A stretch of DNA of 64,000 nucleotides from Gamarada debralockiae (taxonomy: Eukaryota > Ascomycota > Leotiomycetes > Helotiales > Hyphodiscaceae): assembly GCA_002803225.1 (NCBI GenBank), contig NXFV01002076.1, positions 62,001-126,000 of the forward strand. The letters are read 5' to 3'. Within the stretch, counting starts at the first letter, position 1. Each line of letters starts with the position of its first letter. Shown piece by piece: positions 1-11,010 of this stretch. The notes under the pieces were generated by a model. The model was not told the origin of the DNA. It saw only the letters and a program-made list of their open reading frames with translations, and made no database searches. The position numbers were made by a program, and so were the translations under genes.

Positions 1-1668
1 CCGGTGCAGTTGGAGGTTCGTGTTTGGCGATACTGTTGGCGGTGGTCTCACAGGTGGCTTCAGCTTAACAATCGGGGTAAGAGGTGGCAGCATTTGTGTC
101 GAGTCATGCTTCTGGGCACGGCGTAGGGGGGATGAAGATGGTGGAGCAAAGCCAGACATAACACGTCCCTTGGTAGGACTATCGTAGGATGAGCCACGGA
201 TACGGGCAATCTCTTCTTCTGCACGGCCACGTTTGATTCTTGGTCGATCAGCTTCAGAGGTGAGTAGCCGTCCAACCCCATGTGGTCTCATTGCGGAAGA
301 GTCTAGAGATGAGAAGTAGCCACTGTCATCCATAGACGCGAATTTGCGTTTATGTGAACGACTTCTGGAAGAAGAAGGGAAGCGAGGAACGGGAGGCGGA
401 GTATCGTTTCTTCTTGGTACATGCCGGGGAACGGGGGGTGACGAATGCATCATTGCGGCCGGTGGTGACGACTGGATCAAGGGTGAAGAGGGTGGTAGTT
501 CATCTACTTCTTGCTCTGGTTCTGGGTTGAAGGCATCGGAAGCAGGGATAGTGGCGTCGGAAGAGAGTTCAGGGATCGGAGGGAGTTGAGATTCTGGGAG
601 ACTACTATATGTCGATTGAGGAGGTAGTTCTGGGGGTGCCGGCGTCAATGGCTTAAATTGAGTGCTCTCGGCTTGATTGACAGGAGCAAGGTTGGTGGAT
701 AGGAGTGGAGGGTTCTCATTTGGACCAGTCGACTTTCGTGCCGACTTCTCCTTGATGAACTGATGCTCCATGCCTGACTGAATAGCCCAGTAATTGCCCT
801 TTCCTGGGTCGTCCTTTGGTCTCTCCTGTTTGATAAATGCCTTGTTGAGGCTGAGGTTATGGCGAATGCTGTTTTGCCAGCCTGCATCTGCCGCATTGTA
901 GAAGGAGTAAGTATCCGAGATCCATTTGTAGATTTGGGCAAGAGTTAATCGACGATTTGGAGCCCGCAAGATAGACATTCCAATCAACTGGGCATAACTA
1001 TGCGAAGGTTTGCTTCCATCATCAATAAGAGGTGGGAATGAGTCCGGAGCCGGGAGGTCCGTCTGCTCCTGCCCTTCATCTGCATCTGATGCATCCTCCA
1101 TCTTTGGTTTCTTGAACGGTCTCGATTCGTGGATTGGTGCTGCCTCCAACAAAGTCCGCTTTTGGATTGGTCTTTGCCCATATAGACCTTCCAGAGAAAA
1201 GTTGCTATTGGCACCGCTGTTGGCATATGAAGATTGGGGTTGGTGATAACTGGCTTCGGAATAATTCTCCTTTTCCACACTCTTCGCACTCGTAAACGTC
1301 GTGAACAATGCCTTCTGTGGCTTGAACTTAGACATCAGGGGCTGCTTCTTCTCAATAGAATCCGTATTGTACACTGGTCCTCCAGGTGGTGGCATCGATA
1401 TCATGTTCAATTTATTGCTGAAGGGGGCTCTCGATGGTGAGCTAGAACTCTGCTGTGCTGCCTTGAGCGGTGATTGCTTGACGCCTCCATTTTGCGGTGG
1501 GTTGAAAACGATATTCCTCCGCGATGCTGCATTCTTTATGGGTCGAAGTGGCGACGACTTCTTAGGGTTCGATGGGTTCTGCATTGACGGCATAGGTGTA
1601 TGGTCAAAGGATGTGACAGGATCTTGGTAGATTTGCAGCGGCTGCTGCGAATAACGCGTCGACGACAT
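1..1668 (-). CDS. forkhead transcription factor, Hcm1/Sep1-like (3' end cut by window edge)
   Basis: One open frame runs from the ATG at 1668 to the left edge (556 codons) with no stop, so the C-terminus is missing. A disordered N-terminal half leads into a forkhead domain at about residues 220-305: it carries a SYAQLIGMSIL start, the helix-3 signature WQNSIRHNLSLNKAF and a GNYWAI wing. After it come proline/serine-rich stretches and a late block SPNTNLQLHR, a type of segment I associate with fungal forkhead cell-cycle regulators. Family knowledge: Hcm1 (budding yeast) and Sep1 (fission yeast) are nuclear factors controlling S/M-phase gene waves. There is no FHA domain in the visible part, which argues against Fkh1/2. 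I infer a cell-cycle role. ACGCGT sites lie in the leader and promoter. Forkhead identity is very sure; the exact orthologue is not. Confidence 0.9.
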   Translation of the reverse strand, partial: MSSTRYSQQPLQIYQDPVTSFDHTPMPSMQNPSNPKKSSPLRPIKNAASRRNIVFNPPQNGGVKQSPLKAAQQSSSSPSRAPFSNKLNMISMPPPGGPVYNTDSIEKKQPLMSKFKPQKALFTTFTSAKSVEKENYSEASYHQPQSSYANSGANSNFSLEGLYGQRPIQKRTLLEAAPIHESRPFKKPKMEDASDADEGQEQTDLPAPDSFPPLIDDGSKPSHSYAQLIGMSILRAPNRRLTLAQIYKWISDTYSFYNAADAGWQNSIRHNLSLNKAFIKQERPKDDPGKGNYWAIQSGMEHQFIKEKSARKSTGPNENPPLLSTNLAPVNQAESTQFKPLTPAPPELPPQSTYSSLPESQLPPIPELSSDATIPASDAFNPEPEQEVDELPPSSPLIQSSPPAAMMHSSPPVPRHVPRRNDTPPPVPRFPSSSRSRSHKRKFASMDDSGYFSSLDSSAMRPHGVGRLLTSEADRPRIKRGRAEEEIARIRGSSYDSPTKGRVMSGFAPPSSSPLRRAQKHDSTQMLPPLTPIVKLKPPVRPPPTVSPNTNLQLHR

Positions 1669-1724
1669 CGTGAGTCGACGACGCGGCTGAGTCGGGAAGA
1701 TTCGGTGATGACTTCAGCAGCGTA

Positions 1725-1730
1725 ACGCGT
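1725..1730. promoter_or_regulatory. ACGCGT (MCB-type) site in forkhead 5' leader
   Basis: Perfect ACGCGT 57 bp upstream of the forkhead start codon. In yeasts this motif binds MBF. The role here is inferred only. Confidence 0.3.
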
Positions 1731-2704
1731 ATCGTGGTGGTAAGTGATAGTCGACGTCGTCGATGAGGCTGTTGATGCACTGTTAGTCCTTTATGAAATA
1801 TTTCGACCAGAAAAAGGCCTTTGAAGAAGTTCATGAAGAGGCTATCAAGGGATGCATACCCAAGTGGGTGCTGAGGTGCGCTGGCTAGGATCGTCGATCG
1901 AATTGTGGAGCGAGATTGCAGTGGATTCCGCGTTTAAGGCAAGTAAGGGCTGTGCAAACGGTTGATAAATGTCTAGAATCTCTCAAGGATATCGAGCAAT
2001 GTTGGAAAGTGTGCTGAAAGGGCTGTTGCAAGAATTAAAGTTGTTGGTGAAGAAGATGGAGATGCCGGATGGATGTTTCGGGGAAGGAGGGCTGAGATGA
2101 TACCGAAGAGCAAAGCAAGTTGGTGGGTAGCGTGAGATGCTGATACAAGCGGGGAAGGGATGAGTGCAAGATTTTGAGGTGCCAGTCAGCCAGGTGGATC
2201 CCCAAAAGAGCTTGGCGAGAGCAAGGTTTTCTCAACGATGCAATATGTCCGGCCGGGACCAGGGCAAACTCAGCTCTTTGGGTGCTGCTCTCGGAGTCTT
2301 CCTGGGCGAAGTGAACAAGTGGAGGCTTGCTAGGTAGGAGATACCAACTGCTTCAAGTTAAAAAGACACTCAGACCAGTCCAGCTAGGTCTAAATTGAGT
2401 GCACCGGATTGGCTGGCGAATTGGTCTGGTAAAAAGCTGCTAGAAGTACCGGGACTGGGGTGTGCTGGACTTGGACGCTCACGCTCAATTTCCCTCAGAA
2501 GAGCCTAAGCGATGAGGATTGCTTTGCGCGCGAGAGTACAACCTCAGTACGCTCAGTCCAACTTTGGGAGCTTGGTTTTCTTTGATGCATGAGATTTTAC
2601 TTGGATAGCAGAATGATTGGGCGAGGACGGATGCGGGTGGTACTGGCAAGGTCAGGTTGAGGTCGGCGCCTACAGGAAAGTCGCGTCTGGTTTGTTTATC
2701 CAGA

Positions 2705-2732
2705 ACGCGTCGCTTCTTTCCTGTGGACGCGT
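2705..2732. promoter_or_regulatory. paired ACGCGT sites upstream of forkhead gene
   Basis: Two perfect ACGCGT motifs (2705-2710 and 2727-2732), 22 bp apart and about 1.05 kb upstream of the forkhead ATG. The spacing puts them on about the same helix face. They could act as an MBF-type promoter element; this is inference from the motif. Confidence 0.35.
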
Positions 2733-3645
2733 TTCACACCAATCAGCGTCGAGATTAGAAACTTCGCATAAATTCGTTTGGACTTCACCTCATCGTGAAA
2801 AGCAATCATCGCCCACTCAGATGCTTCAATTCCAACATTTCTGCAACCCCAACAATTGGCTTCCGGCAATAATGATCTATAATACAGAATGGAGAGTTTG
2901 CTCGTATCCATAGTCAAACTCTGGTGGAGTAGCCCACAATCCAACGACATCATTCTCATTCGTGAATACCTTGTCAATCACTTTGAGCATCCTCTGCCTC
3001 TTCAGACTTCAAAATCCTTTCATCCCAAGCTCCCAACACATTTCAAACCTCATGCAAAAAAAAAAAAGCCGAAGTAAAGATTCCCATCCACTTCTCGATC
3101 ACCAAAAGTCCATGAAATTACATTTTGTACAACACACCATGACTGTTCGTTGGCGAGGGAAAGCTTAGACGGCTAAAATTAGAATTTTCACGTGCCAAGA
3201 AGGTCTTGTCTTAAAGCTTTGGCTCCGCACAGTAGAATAATCCCTGCTGGAAATATTCATCATGACGACAGAGTAGTGCCCGGACAGTCGGTGTGGCCGT
3301 GGTGGCCCTAGATGGGCTTCATGGACGAGGACGACGGCAGTCCGGAGAGATTTTACCCTCTCCCCGTGATGTGAGTAGCGAGGAACTCCTCGCTGGCTCA
3401 ACGTCCATGGTTACGATCGAGATAGAGAGAGGGAAGCTTGATGGTACACTCCTACATATCCAAAATCTAGTCGGCGGGAGTGATACAATAAAAAATTGCC
3501 ATCTCCAATTTTCCCTCAAGGCCTCGATTTTCCCTCGTAAGCCTGAGCATAAAGATATACTTCGTACAGCCCATTATCATCCAAATTTCCCATTCCAAAA
3601 CGCCACCAATGCTCCCAAGCCATGCCATAAATCAAAACTCGCTCG

Positions 3646-5688
3646 TCATATAAACATCAAACTCATCACCGCCAGGGTAACGAACGCCAATATATGCGGA
3701 CCCGGTGTCCTAGCAGCTGCCGATAGCTGATCGTACGCAGCTCCGGGATAATTACACGTTATTTGCCCGATCTGGTCGGGGAACGCTGGATTCGGCATCT
3801 GACCATAGCTCGCATTGAAGCCAATTCGACCGACACGAGGACACACGAAGCCCATAGATGCTGGGCAGCTTTGGACGAGGTTGTGACACAAATCATTGCA
3901 TGGGAGGACCTCCTTATATGGTCCTGGCTGAACGAATGTGTCGATATTCGGATTCCTGGATGCATTCAGGAAGACCGAGTTATTTGCGAAGATTATTTGG
4001 TCCTGAGGGAGGTAGGTTCCGTTCGGGAAAGGTTGTCCCATAGCGCGCTCCTGGAGCCATGGAAGATTGGATGAGAAGTCAGTACATCGAGGAATAGATA
4101 CAGAACAGAGCCATTCCTGATATGCCACAGCGCAATCCGAGCAATTTCGGGCAAGAGAGTATTGCGCTGATGAGGTCGTCTCACATGGTATTTGTGCCAG
4201 GGCATTCTCAAAGTACTGGTACTGTGCTTGGGTGGCATTATCGTAGAAAGCAGCCAATGAGGTAAAGTTTTGGAAGTTCTTAGGGTTCCCTGGTACAGCG
4301 TACGCCGTTTGAGTGCAAAAAGAGAGGTTGAAGATCACGGCGCAGTTACCATCTTTGAAAGTTAGCTCCCAGCCGTATAAAGAGTCTCAAAATGGAAACA
4401 TACCAGAAAGAGTAGTGAAGTTCGTCATGGGCCAGACCTGTCCACCGCCTCCAACAACCCCATTCCCGGAATTTGTTGAGTTCCCAGACATTGCTAGAAC
4501 AACATTGTACGAGGAACCGCTGCTCAAGGCATCGATATAGAACTGCTGTTTCGGTTGATTGTTTCCTCTCGCTGTAATGCCCGCCTGCACGCTATTTGCA
4601 TCGCCCGCAGTCACCGTTGGCCCAATGGTAGCATGTTGCTGTAGAGCACAATATGAATTTTGAAGCCCATTGAGTGAGGTATCATCCTGTTTGCTTGCGA
4701 AGACGACAAAAGGCGGTGCCGAGTTCATCCATTCTTGGTAAACTGTGCTATTCGCAGGATCGTTTGTGAGGTTGCCTGTGATAAGCAATGCAGAGACACT
4801 GTCACTATCGACAAGGTAGAGATTCGTGTCCGTGCCGTTGTGGTAGTAATGATATGGGGCATCAATCGAAGCGGCGATTTGGGCGCTCCATACATCCTTA
4901 TAGGCCGTCGTATTTGCACCGTATAAGCCTATAAACACATCGCCCGTAGCATTCACAGCTATCATTCCAGCGCCTCCTTCCAAGGTAACCATTTGCTGCG
5001 TTGAAGAATCTCCCCCTGGACCAGGATTGGTATTGTTCGCTGATAGCGAGACATAGAGTTGAAGTTGCGGCGGAGGGTCTGTAGTGGTATTTATGATCGG
5101 CTGAGGTTGAAGGCAAGCGTTCACAGTAATGTAGACTGTTCGATAGTTTGCAGAGGTCGATTGTCGTGACCTCAATTTGAGGTCTTCCGTACCGTCTTCG
5201 TCCATCCAGTCAAACTCTCCCTCCGACACCCTCTCAGCATCCCCCAATTCTGTATTTATACTTCGGAGTCTGACCGGGGATGGAAGGCCTGTTGTAATTG
5301 GTGATAATTCCCCAAATACAGATGCATTGAGGAACGAATATGACACCGTTTGTCCTTGCTCAACGTTGGTCAGATCCATCCGGTTGTTGATCAATGCCGT
5401 TGGTTCATCTGCTGTAGGCGCTCTCCCAATTATCCCTCGATCGTATCCAATAAATTCTGCCTCATATCCAACCTCTCTGAACTCCAAGTCCTCCACTTCG
5501 ACCTCCAGGAACGGCATATCCAGTAATCGCTCATGGTTGTGGTCTTCCCCTCGTATCGAATCGACATCTGCGGCGTATGCAAACTGTGGTAACGAGAACG
5601 CAAAGTATAGCGCCAATACCATGATTGAAGCTATAAGTGATGCTGCAAGCCGCGATTGCAGCGGACTGAGCTTTGGGAGGAGTGGCAT
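3646..5688 (-). CDS. MID1: stretch-activated calcium channel component Mid1
   Basis: Two exons, 4404-5688 and 3646-4352, joined across a 51-nt intron (GTATGT...CAAAG), encode 663 aa. An N-terminal hydrophobic signal (about residues 15-40, ending FAYAAD) leads into a long N-glycosylation-rich extracellular region with many NxT/NxS sites. The C-terminal third is a Cys-rich domain (motifs NCSDC, YQEWLC, CNDLCHNLVQSCP). The tail is hydrophobic (ILAFVTLAVMSL), as in GPI-anchored or membrane-tethered Mid1 proteins. Known family role: Mid1 pairs with the Cch1 channel at the plasma membrane for high-affinity calcium uptake during mating, stress and cell-wall damage. Length fits the family. The start is the first ATG of the frame and immediately precedes the signal sequence. 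Confidence 0.93.
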
Positions 5689-6423
5689 TTTGGTCGTGGA
5701 AGAGTGCGCATTTGGAGATCGGGTCTTTCCTCCTGACGATATGATAAGTTTGGTCGGCGTGGCGCAGTATCACCAGGGATTAGATTTCATCTTCGCGACG
5801 CTTTTGAATTTGTGCACAAGTCGTCGTTCCTCTGGTGTCGTTGATGGCAGCGTTTGAGGTTTTTCGAATTGTATCAGCAAGCTCAAAACAGAAATTGCTA
5901 TTTTTAGATGTTCAGTCTCTTGTCCCTTACGCTAAGCCAGCTGAAGCTGACACAGTTACACGTGAACGTCTTTCAACTACCCAGCACATCTTACCTCCTG
6001 CACCGTTAATCTGGCCTGATAAGACATTGAGGTAGAGTATCTATATCAGAATCAAGTTTCACGACTCCAAGCAATGCCTGATCTTGGTCACAAATTCTCG
6101 CGATCGCCAGTATGCGGATATGAAGTCCTAAAAGCAGTTTTTCAAAGCATCCATTGACGAAAATTGTACATCCAGTTCTATAAACAATCCCCACTGAGCC
6201 CCTTCCCCTAAGAGATTCGTCCCAATACCGCCCAGTTCATTATGTTCAGCCCGCCAAATTCCACAACACCGCCACGCAGTGAAGTAAATCCCATAACCGT
6301 TATAGTCGAGAAGTCCCCTTTCTCTCACCCACCCTCCATTGATAAAGATCCCCATAAGTCGTGATATCGATTGAAGCATGGTCTGCTTGGTAACATTACG
6401 AAGAGTTCACCGAAGCGTTCCGC
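5689..6423. other. intergenic: MID1 promoter and YOP1 3' flank
   Basis: No protein-coding signal was recognised; short frames on both strands look random. The segment must contain the MID1 promoter and the YOP1 terminator, but no specific motif stands out. Confidence 0.5.
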
Positions 6424-7152
6424 TTACAAGGTCTTGTCAGAGGTAGCAGAATCGACCTTGGCGCGAAGGTTGGCAGCTGATGCACCAGTTCCAGAGAAGT
6501 AGCGGGCGAAGACAGGCTGGATGAAGGAGCGGAAGACAATTTGAGCACCGCTACCGAAGCAATTAGTAATTGAATAATCATACGACGGGATACCAAAACT
6601 CACCCAGTGGCTGGGAGGGCGAGCCAGAGGACAAGAATGAACTTGAAGGTGTAGTAGAATGGGAACCAGTAAACAGCGTTGACAGCACTCTCGAAAACGC
6701 TCAAGAAGGCGAAGACAACCCAGTACTAGCATAAAGATGTCAGTCCAGTCCGGAGCGCAGGATTAAATATTGGGTATACCGTGAGCCACTGTGTATCATC
6801 ACTCTTCCCTGCACTGAACAAAGCATCCAAAGAGTAGTATCCTGGAATCACAAATCCGGCGACATTTGTAAGGAATTGACCTCCGATGTTGAAGAAGATG
6901 AAGAAGAAATACGTCGCGATAAGCCCGAGGAAAGCGTAGACCTTAGGAATCGAGGTCTGCTTCTCCAGGTCGTTCAAAGCCGGATACTTGGAGAGCTAGT
7001 AGTAGCAGAGGTCAGTCCAAAGGTCTATTGTGAATGGTGTTGACACGAGATAGCTCCTGGTGTCTTCGGCGCATGAGTAGGAGAGCAATTTGACTAACCT
7101 CTTTGTCAATGTTTGCAATGTGATGTTGAGCTTTGTCTTGGAAGGACGACAT
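6424..7152 (-). CDS. YOP1: ER membrane-shaping protein Yop1 (DP1/TB2/HVA22 family)
   Basis: Four exons (7099-7152, 6780-6995, 6604-6725, 6424-6550) with introns of 103, 54 and 53 nt give 172 aa, a typical Yop1 length. The protein carries two long hydrophobic hairpins: one around YAFLGLIATYFFFIFF and the other starting YWVVFAFLSVFESAV. The family sequence WFPFYYTFKFILVLWLALP follows, with a polar tail. Family knowledge: DP1/Yop1 proteins insert wedge-like hairpins into the ER membrane and stabilise tubule curvature with reticulons and Sey1/atlastin. The last intron has a second GT-rich stretch upstream of the chosen acceptor, but only this splice keeps the reading frame through QIVFRSFIQPVF. 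Confident identification. Confidence 0.93.
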
Positions 7153-8345
7153 GTTTGCGAGTGTTGAAGCGTTTGTTGCGAGATGATGGAGTTGTTGGAT
7201 GTTGATGGAAAGGTGTCGTGAAGGCGCACGGATGAGAACAATGAAATCAAAGCTCTCCAAGCCTCCAAGCCGAGTGCGGCAGTGACGTTGCTTGTCTGGC
7301 GGGAAGTCGCTTATTATGTCCACATGTCAACCGGAGAGATTGTCCAGATGATTCTTTCCTCAAGGTCATTTCTCAAAATTTTTGTCACTTATGGCATTAA
7401 CACAAAGGGAGGCCATTAAAACATCTAATTTGTCTTTTGTTTCGTTCAGGTATGTCCCAACGAGGGAGCTGTTTTGGGAGATGTGATTGTCGAGGATCCA
7501 AGAAAATAGTTAAAACCAAATATCAAGGAACTAACTCACTATCCATTCTTCGTCCATCCAGATCATTACTCAAGACTGTTAATGATAAAGCTAATAATAT
7601 CAATATGATTCATTCCATCTTGCAAATGTTCAATACCTAACCTCAGGGTCTCAGCGATAATCGGCACTTAAGAGAGCACATATCAAAACAATGCCCTTGT
7701 CCTCCACCTGAAGTCAAAGATATTGCTTGCGCCAAGATAGGGCATAATGCCTACTGGACATCTAGTACTTGGAGAGGTTATTAGAAGATTGCAGGGCACT
7801 AGATTCACTCATTTCTCGCCCTCGTGCACTAATTTCTCGTCTCTTGTGAATGGATCTTTTTATACTAAGCACTTGAGGGAAAGAATCCAATGATTTCATA
7901 TAATATATTTAGGGATTGGATCTGTAAGAAAGGAATAAGTAAGTTAAAGAACATCATTGCCATGGCTTTTAGGAAACAACCACTACTATCACTGAGAAAC
8001 TATCGAGGATGGACGAAGTGAAGGAAGGGATTATAGGGAATGTAGTGAATCGCTCCTGCGCTTATGTAAGCGCGATTCGCTTGCTCATCACCATAGAGAT
8101 TGTTGTTGTTTACAACAATGACCGACTCAACATACAACTCGACAACCTCACGTTCTGGTGATTGCCAACGCCCGAAACGCCGACAAAGTATCTAGTGATA
8201 CTATCATTGACAAGGCGCGATTCTATGTTATAGGACAACGACGCCACCGGGACTTCACACTAGTCGCAAAATAAAATCGCTCGGCCCAGCCATCTCTCTT
8301 GGATACCGCGAACGACTTGCAATATACTTGTCTACTCGTCAAGCA
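7153..8345. other. divergent YOP1/RFX promoter region
   Basis: 1.19 kb without a gene. It is AT-rich in the middle (7400-7960). Near the RFX end it holds an inverted repeat with arms GAATCGC (8047-8053) and GCGATTC (8072-8078), a further GCGATTC at 8217-8223, and a near-perfect palindrome at 8103-8118. Confidence 0.55.
8103..8118. promoter_or_regulatory. palindrome upstream of RFX gene
   Basis: Arms TTGTTGT and ACAACAA with a 2-nt spacer, about 230 bp before the RFX start. The GTTG...CAAC geometry loosely resembles an RFX X-box, so autoregulation is possible; the match is imperfect and this is speculative. Confidence 0.2.
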
Positions 8346-11010
8346 ATGGGTGAGTGATCATGCAGCAGTTATTCTAGCACGGGATTGTTACCGCGAAACT
8401 TTATATACTTGAAATACCTGCTGATCGTGCGAAATTAATACAGACCAGTCACCCGCAGAAAAAATACCGGTCAAGTCTCGGTCTCGCTCCAACACCGCAG
8501 CATCGAACAAGAGCCGGAAACGCCCTCAATCTCGAGCCTCGACAACCAGCGTCCATAGTGGAGTCACACAACCGATACTAGACCAACAAATCGCGGATCC
8601 AGCAGCAGAATATCATAAACAATGGTACGAAAATACCGCACATCAGAGATTTGGAAGTATAGATCACCAGATGACACCCGAGGACATGGTCATTCATTCT
8701 GCATCCCAGCTACAGAATCCTCGAGGCTATGACATAGATCCAGCTCTAGCAGGGGCACACGCTCATCCCTTATCTTATCCCCCAGATAGTCAATATAAAC
8801 CTGACAATAGTCGCCAATCCCTCCCAGCCGATAACTTTGGAGGAAACTACGGCGAAGGTGATAGTCAGATGTTGGAAGGCCGAAGTGACGAACAAGATGA
8901 AGTGGACTCATTGGCAGGAGCGGCGGGTCCAGCAAAGAAAGCTTCTAAGTCAAGTGCGGCCAACGAGCTGGAAATGCGACAACTCTTCCAATCCAATAAG
9001 CATCGTAGCTTACCAGAGGTTGCAATGGAACTCCACGGGAATGAGAGAGGACCACAATCCGAACGTCAGCGCCAAGTCTTTGCTATGATCTGGTAAGTGC
9101 ACTCCCAACTCTGAGTGCTTTCAAACTAATCTGAATGCCCTTGTAGGATCAATGGAGTTTGCGACAAAGGAAAGGGTTCTGTGCCAAGGGGCCGTGTCTA
9201 TGCAAATTATGTATCCAGATGCGCCACTGAACGAGTCACGGTACTGAATCCTGCTTCTTTTGGTAAGCTTGTTCGCGTACTTTTCCCAGGACTCAAGACA
9301 CGAAGACTCGGTGTACGCGGCGAATCAAAATACCACTACGTGAACTTCAGTCTCAAGGACGACCAACCAGAATTGGCCGAGTCTCAAAACAACCAACCAA
9401 CTCAGACCTTCAATGAAACACCCAGCTTTGCACAAAGCTTCAAGTATGTTTCCCTTACCCTAAAAACCAAAAGACTTTGCTCACCAATCAACCACAGCAT
9501 GCCTTCGAACAACACGCAATATTCGGTAGACAGAGCTACCTTCCCGTCACCCGATATTGGTCAAGTGCACGAGCAACAAGTACAAAAGTCTGACGGGTTC
9601 ATCAAACCGCAAAGTCTATACAGCCAACCAGAAATTCACGGAATATCTCAGCTCGACTCTACCACCAACAAGCTCCCACAGCGCCTTCAGTTCGCGCCTC
9701 TGAGCGAGCCTTTAGCTCATGAGTATGAGCCCATCTCTCTTCCAAGAATTGAACCTTTCGTTCCAACGGGCACTGATCCAGACTCGGCTGGCGCGTTGAC
9801 GGCACTTTACCGCTCCCACTGCACGTCTCTCATTGAGTGCATTCGCTTTTGCAAAGAGAAGACATTCTTCCACCTCTTTACATCTTTCCATGGAACTCTC
9901 ACAATGCCGGTCCAAAGGCTTTTTGCAAATCCCAGCGTCGCACCTTGGATTGAAGAGTGCGACTTCGTTATGTATCAAAAGATGATGCGTGTGGTAGCAC
10001 CTTTGACTCTTCAAGTTGCACCCAAACCTGTATTGGATACATTACGAAACATCTCTGAACGTCTTGTTTCCCACATCAAGAACGCGTTCCAGGGACAGCC
10101 AAGCCATGTTATCGACGCGAAGGTAGCCCCGGCAACTCTCTTTGCTGGATTACTAGATCGGGAGTTGAGGGTCAACTTGACTGCCCATGCCGCGGCGAAC
10201 ATGCTGTCCAACCCTGCGAATCGGGATCAAATGTACGAGGACTGGATCACGATGGTCCGTACTCGGAAAGTTGCGGAGTGTATACCAACAAGAGGCATGG
10301 ATGATGTGGTCAACCTTCTCCTCACAGAGTTGCGCGATCTCCTTGACCCTATTGGTGTTCCATGGGAGATAGAAGGGCTCACACCTTATGGAGAGATGGC
10401 CATGCGTACTGGTCGTCAGCAGCAGGCCAATATTCACGCCGACTCCTCCACAGAAAACGTTCTCGACCGATGGGTAAACTTCCTCACTTCTCTTCCCGGC
10501 AAATTTCCGTATGCTACTCATGCAGAGATCGTTTGGTGCGTTCAGAGGCTTGGCACTGCTGTCATGAGGGATCTTACTATCAACCAGGGCAAGAGTTTTG
10601 GAGCTTGGTGGGTGACGAAATGCTGGATCGACGAGATGATTGCCTTCATGGCTGAGCAAGGAGGCTTTATGGAATACAAGACCTCCCAAGCGGCTCATAG
10701 GGACGCGGCAAAGCAGAGAGTAGGAAGTCGAGGCGCAAGTCATCCTGCGAGTCGTTACAGCAGTGGGAGCGATGATTTCCTCCGGGAAAACGGGAACGGA
10801 GACGGCGGTGTTTCGGTGCCACGACCAATGGATGTTACCAGCCAAGCTGCCATGAATGCTGCTGCTGGCCATGATGACAGCGGAATTGGAATTCGAACAC
10901 CGGATGAGGATTTCTCTTTGGGCGGAAAATACGAATTTGTTGGGCAAGAACACATTCAGATGGAGCCCAGCCACATGCATCACGGACTACCACAACCATC
11001 TGCATCATAA
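8346..11010 (+). CDS. RFX-family transcription factor
   Basis: Exons 8346-8349 (only ATGG), 8444-9092, 9147-9443 and 9498-11010 give 820 aa. The third intron (9444-9497, 54 nt, GTATGT...CACAG) has no stop and keeps frame, so it could be retained to add 18 residues; its splice sites are good and its translation looks non-family, so I splice it. The RFX winged-helix DNA-binding domain lies at about residues 205-290, with signature blocks NPASFGKLVRVLFPGLKTRRLG and RGESKYHYV. An extended helical dimerisation region and a disordered tail follow. Family: Crt1/RfxA-type factors bind X-box sites; in fungi they repress ribonucleotide reductase and DNA-damage genes or control division and morphogenesis. 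The four-base first exon is required because the only upstream in-frame ATG lies there. Confidence 0.9.

Larger units (their letters stand above)
1669..3645. other. intergenic: forkhead leader/promoter and MID1 3' flank
   Basis: No gene is supported. It holds the ACGCGT sites noted separately and a run of about 13 A around 3055-3067. Open frames here (for example 3293-3730 on the plus strand) lack any recognisable protein and run antisense into the MID1 3' end. Confidence 0.6.

Noticed and set aside
3293..3730. 145-codon plus-strand open frame
   Set aside because: Spans the MID1 3' flank and its last codons on the opposite strand; no family signature and low plausibility of composition.
5177..5857. 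226-codon plus-strand open frame
   Set aside because: Antisense to the MID1 first exon and signal peptide; a mirror frame only.
10153..10983. 276-codon minus-strand open frame
   Set aside because: Antisense to the RFX gene's last exon; produced by its codon bias, no recognisable domains.
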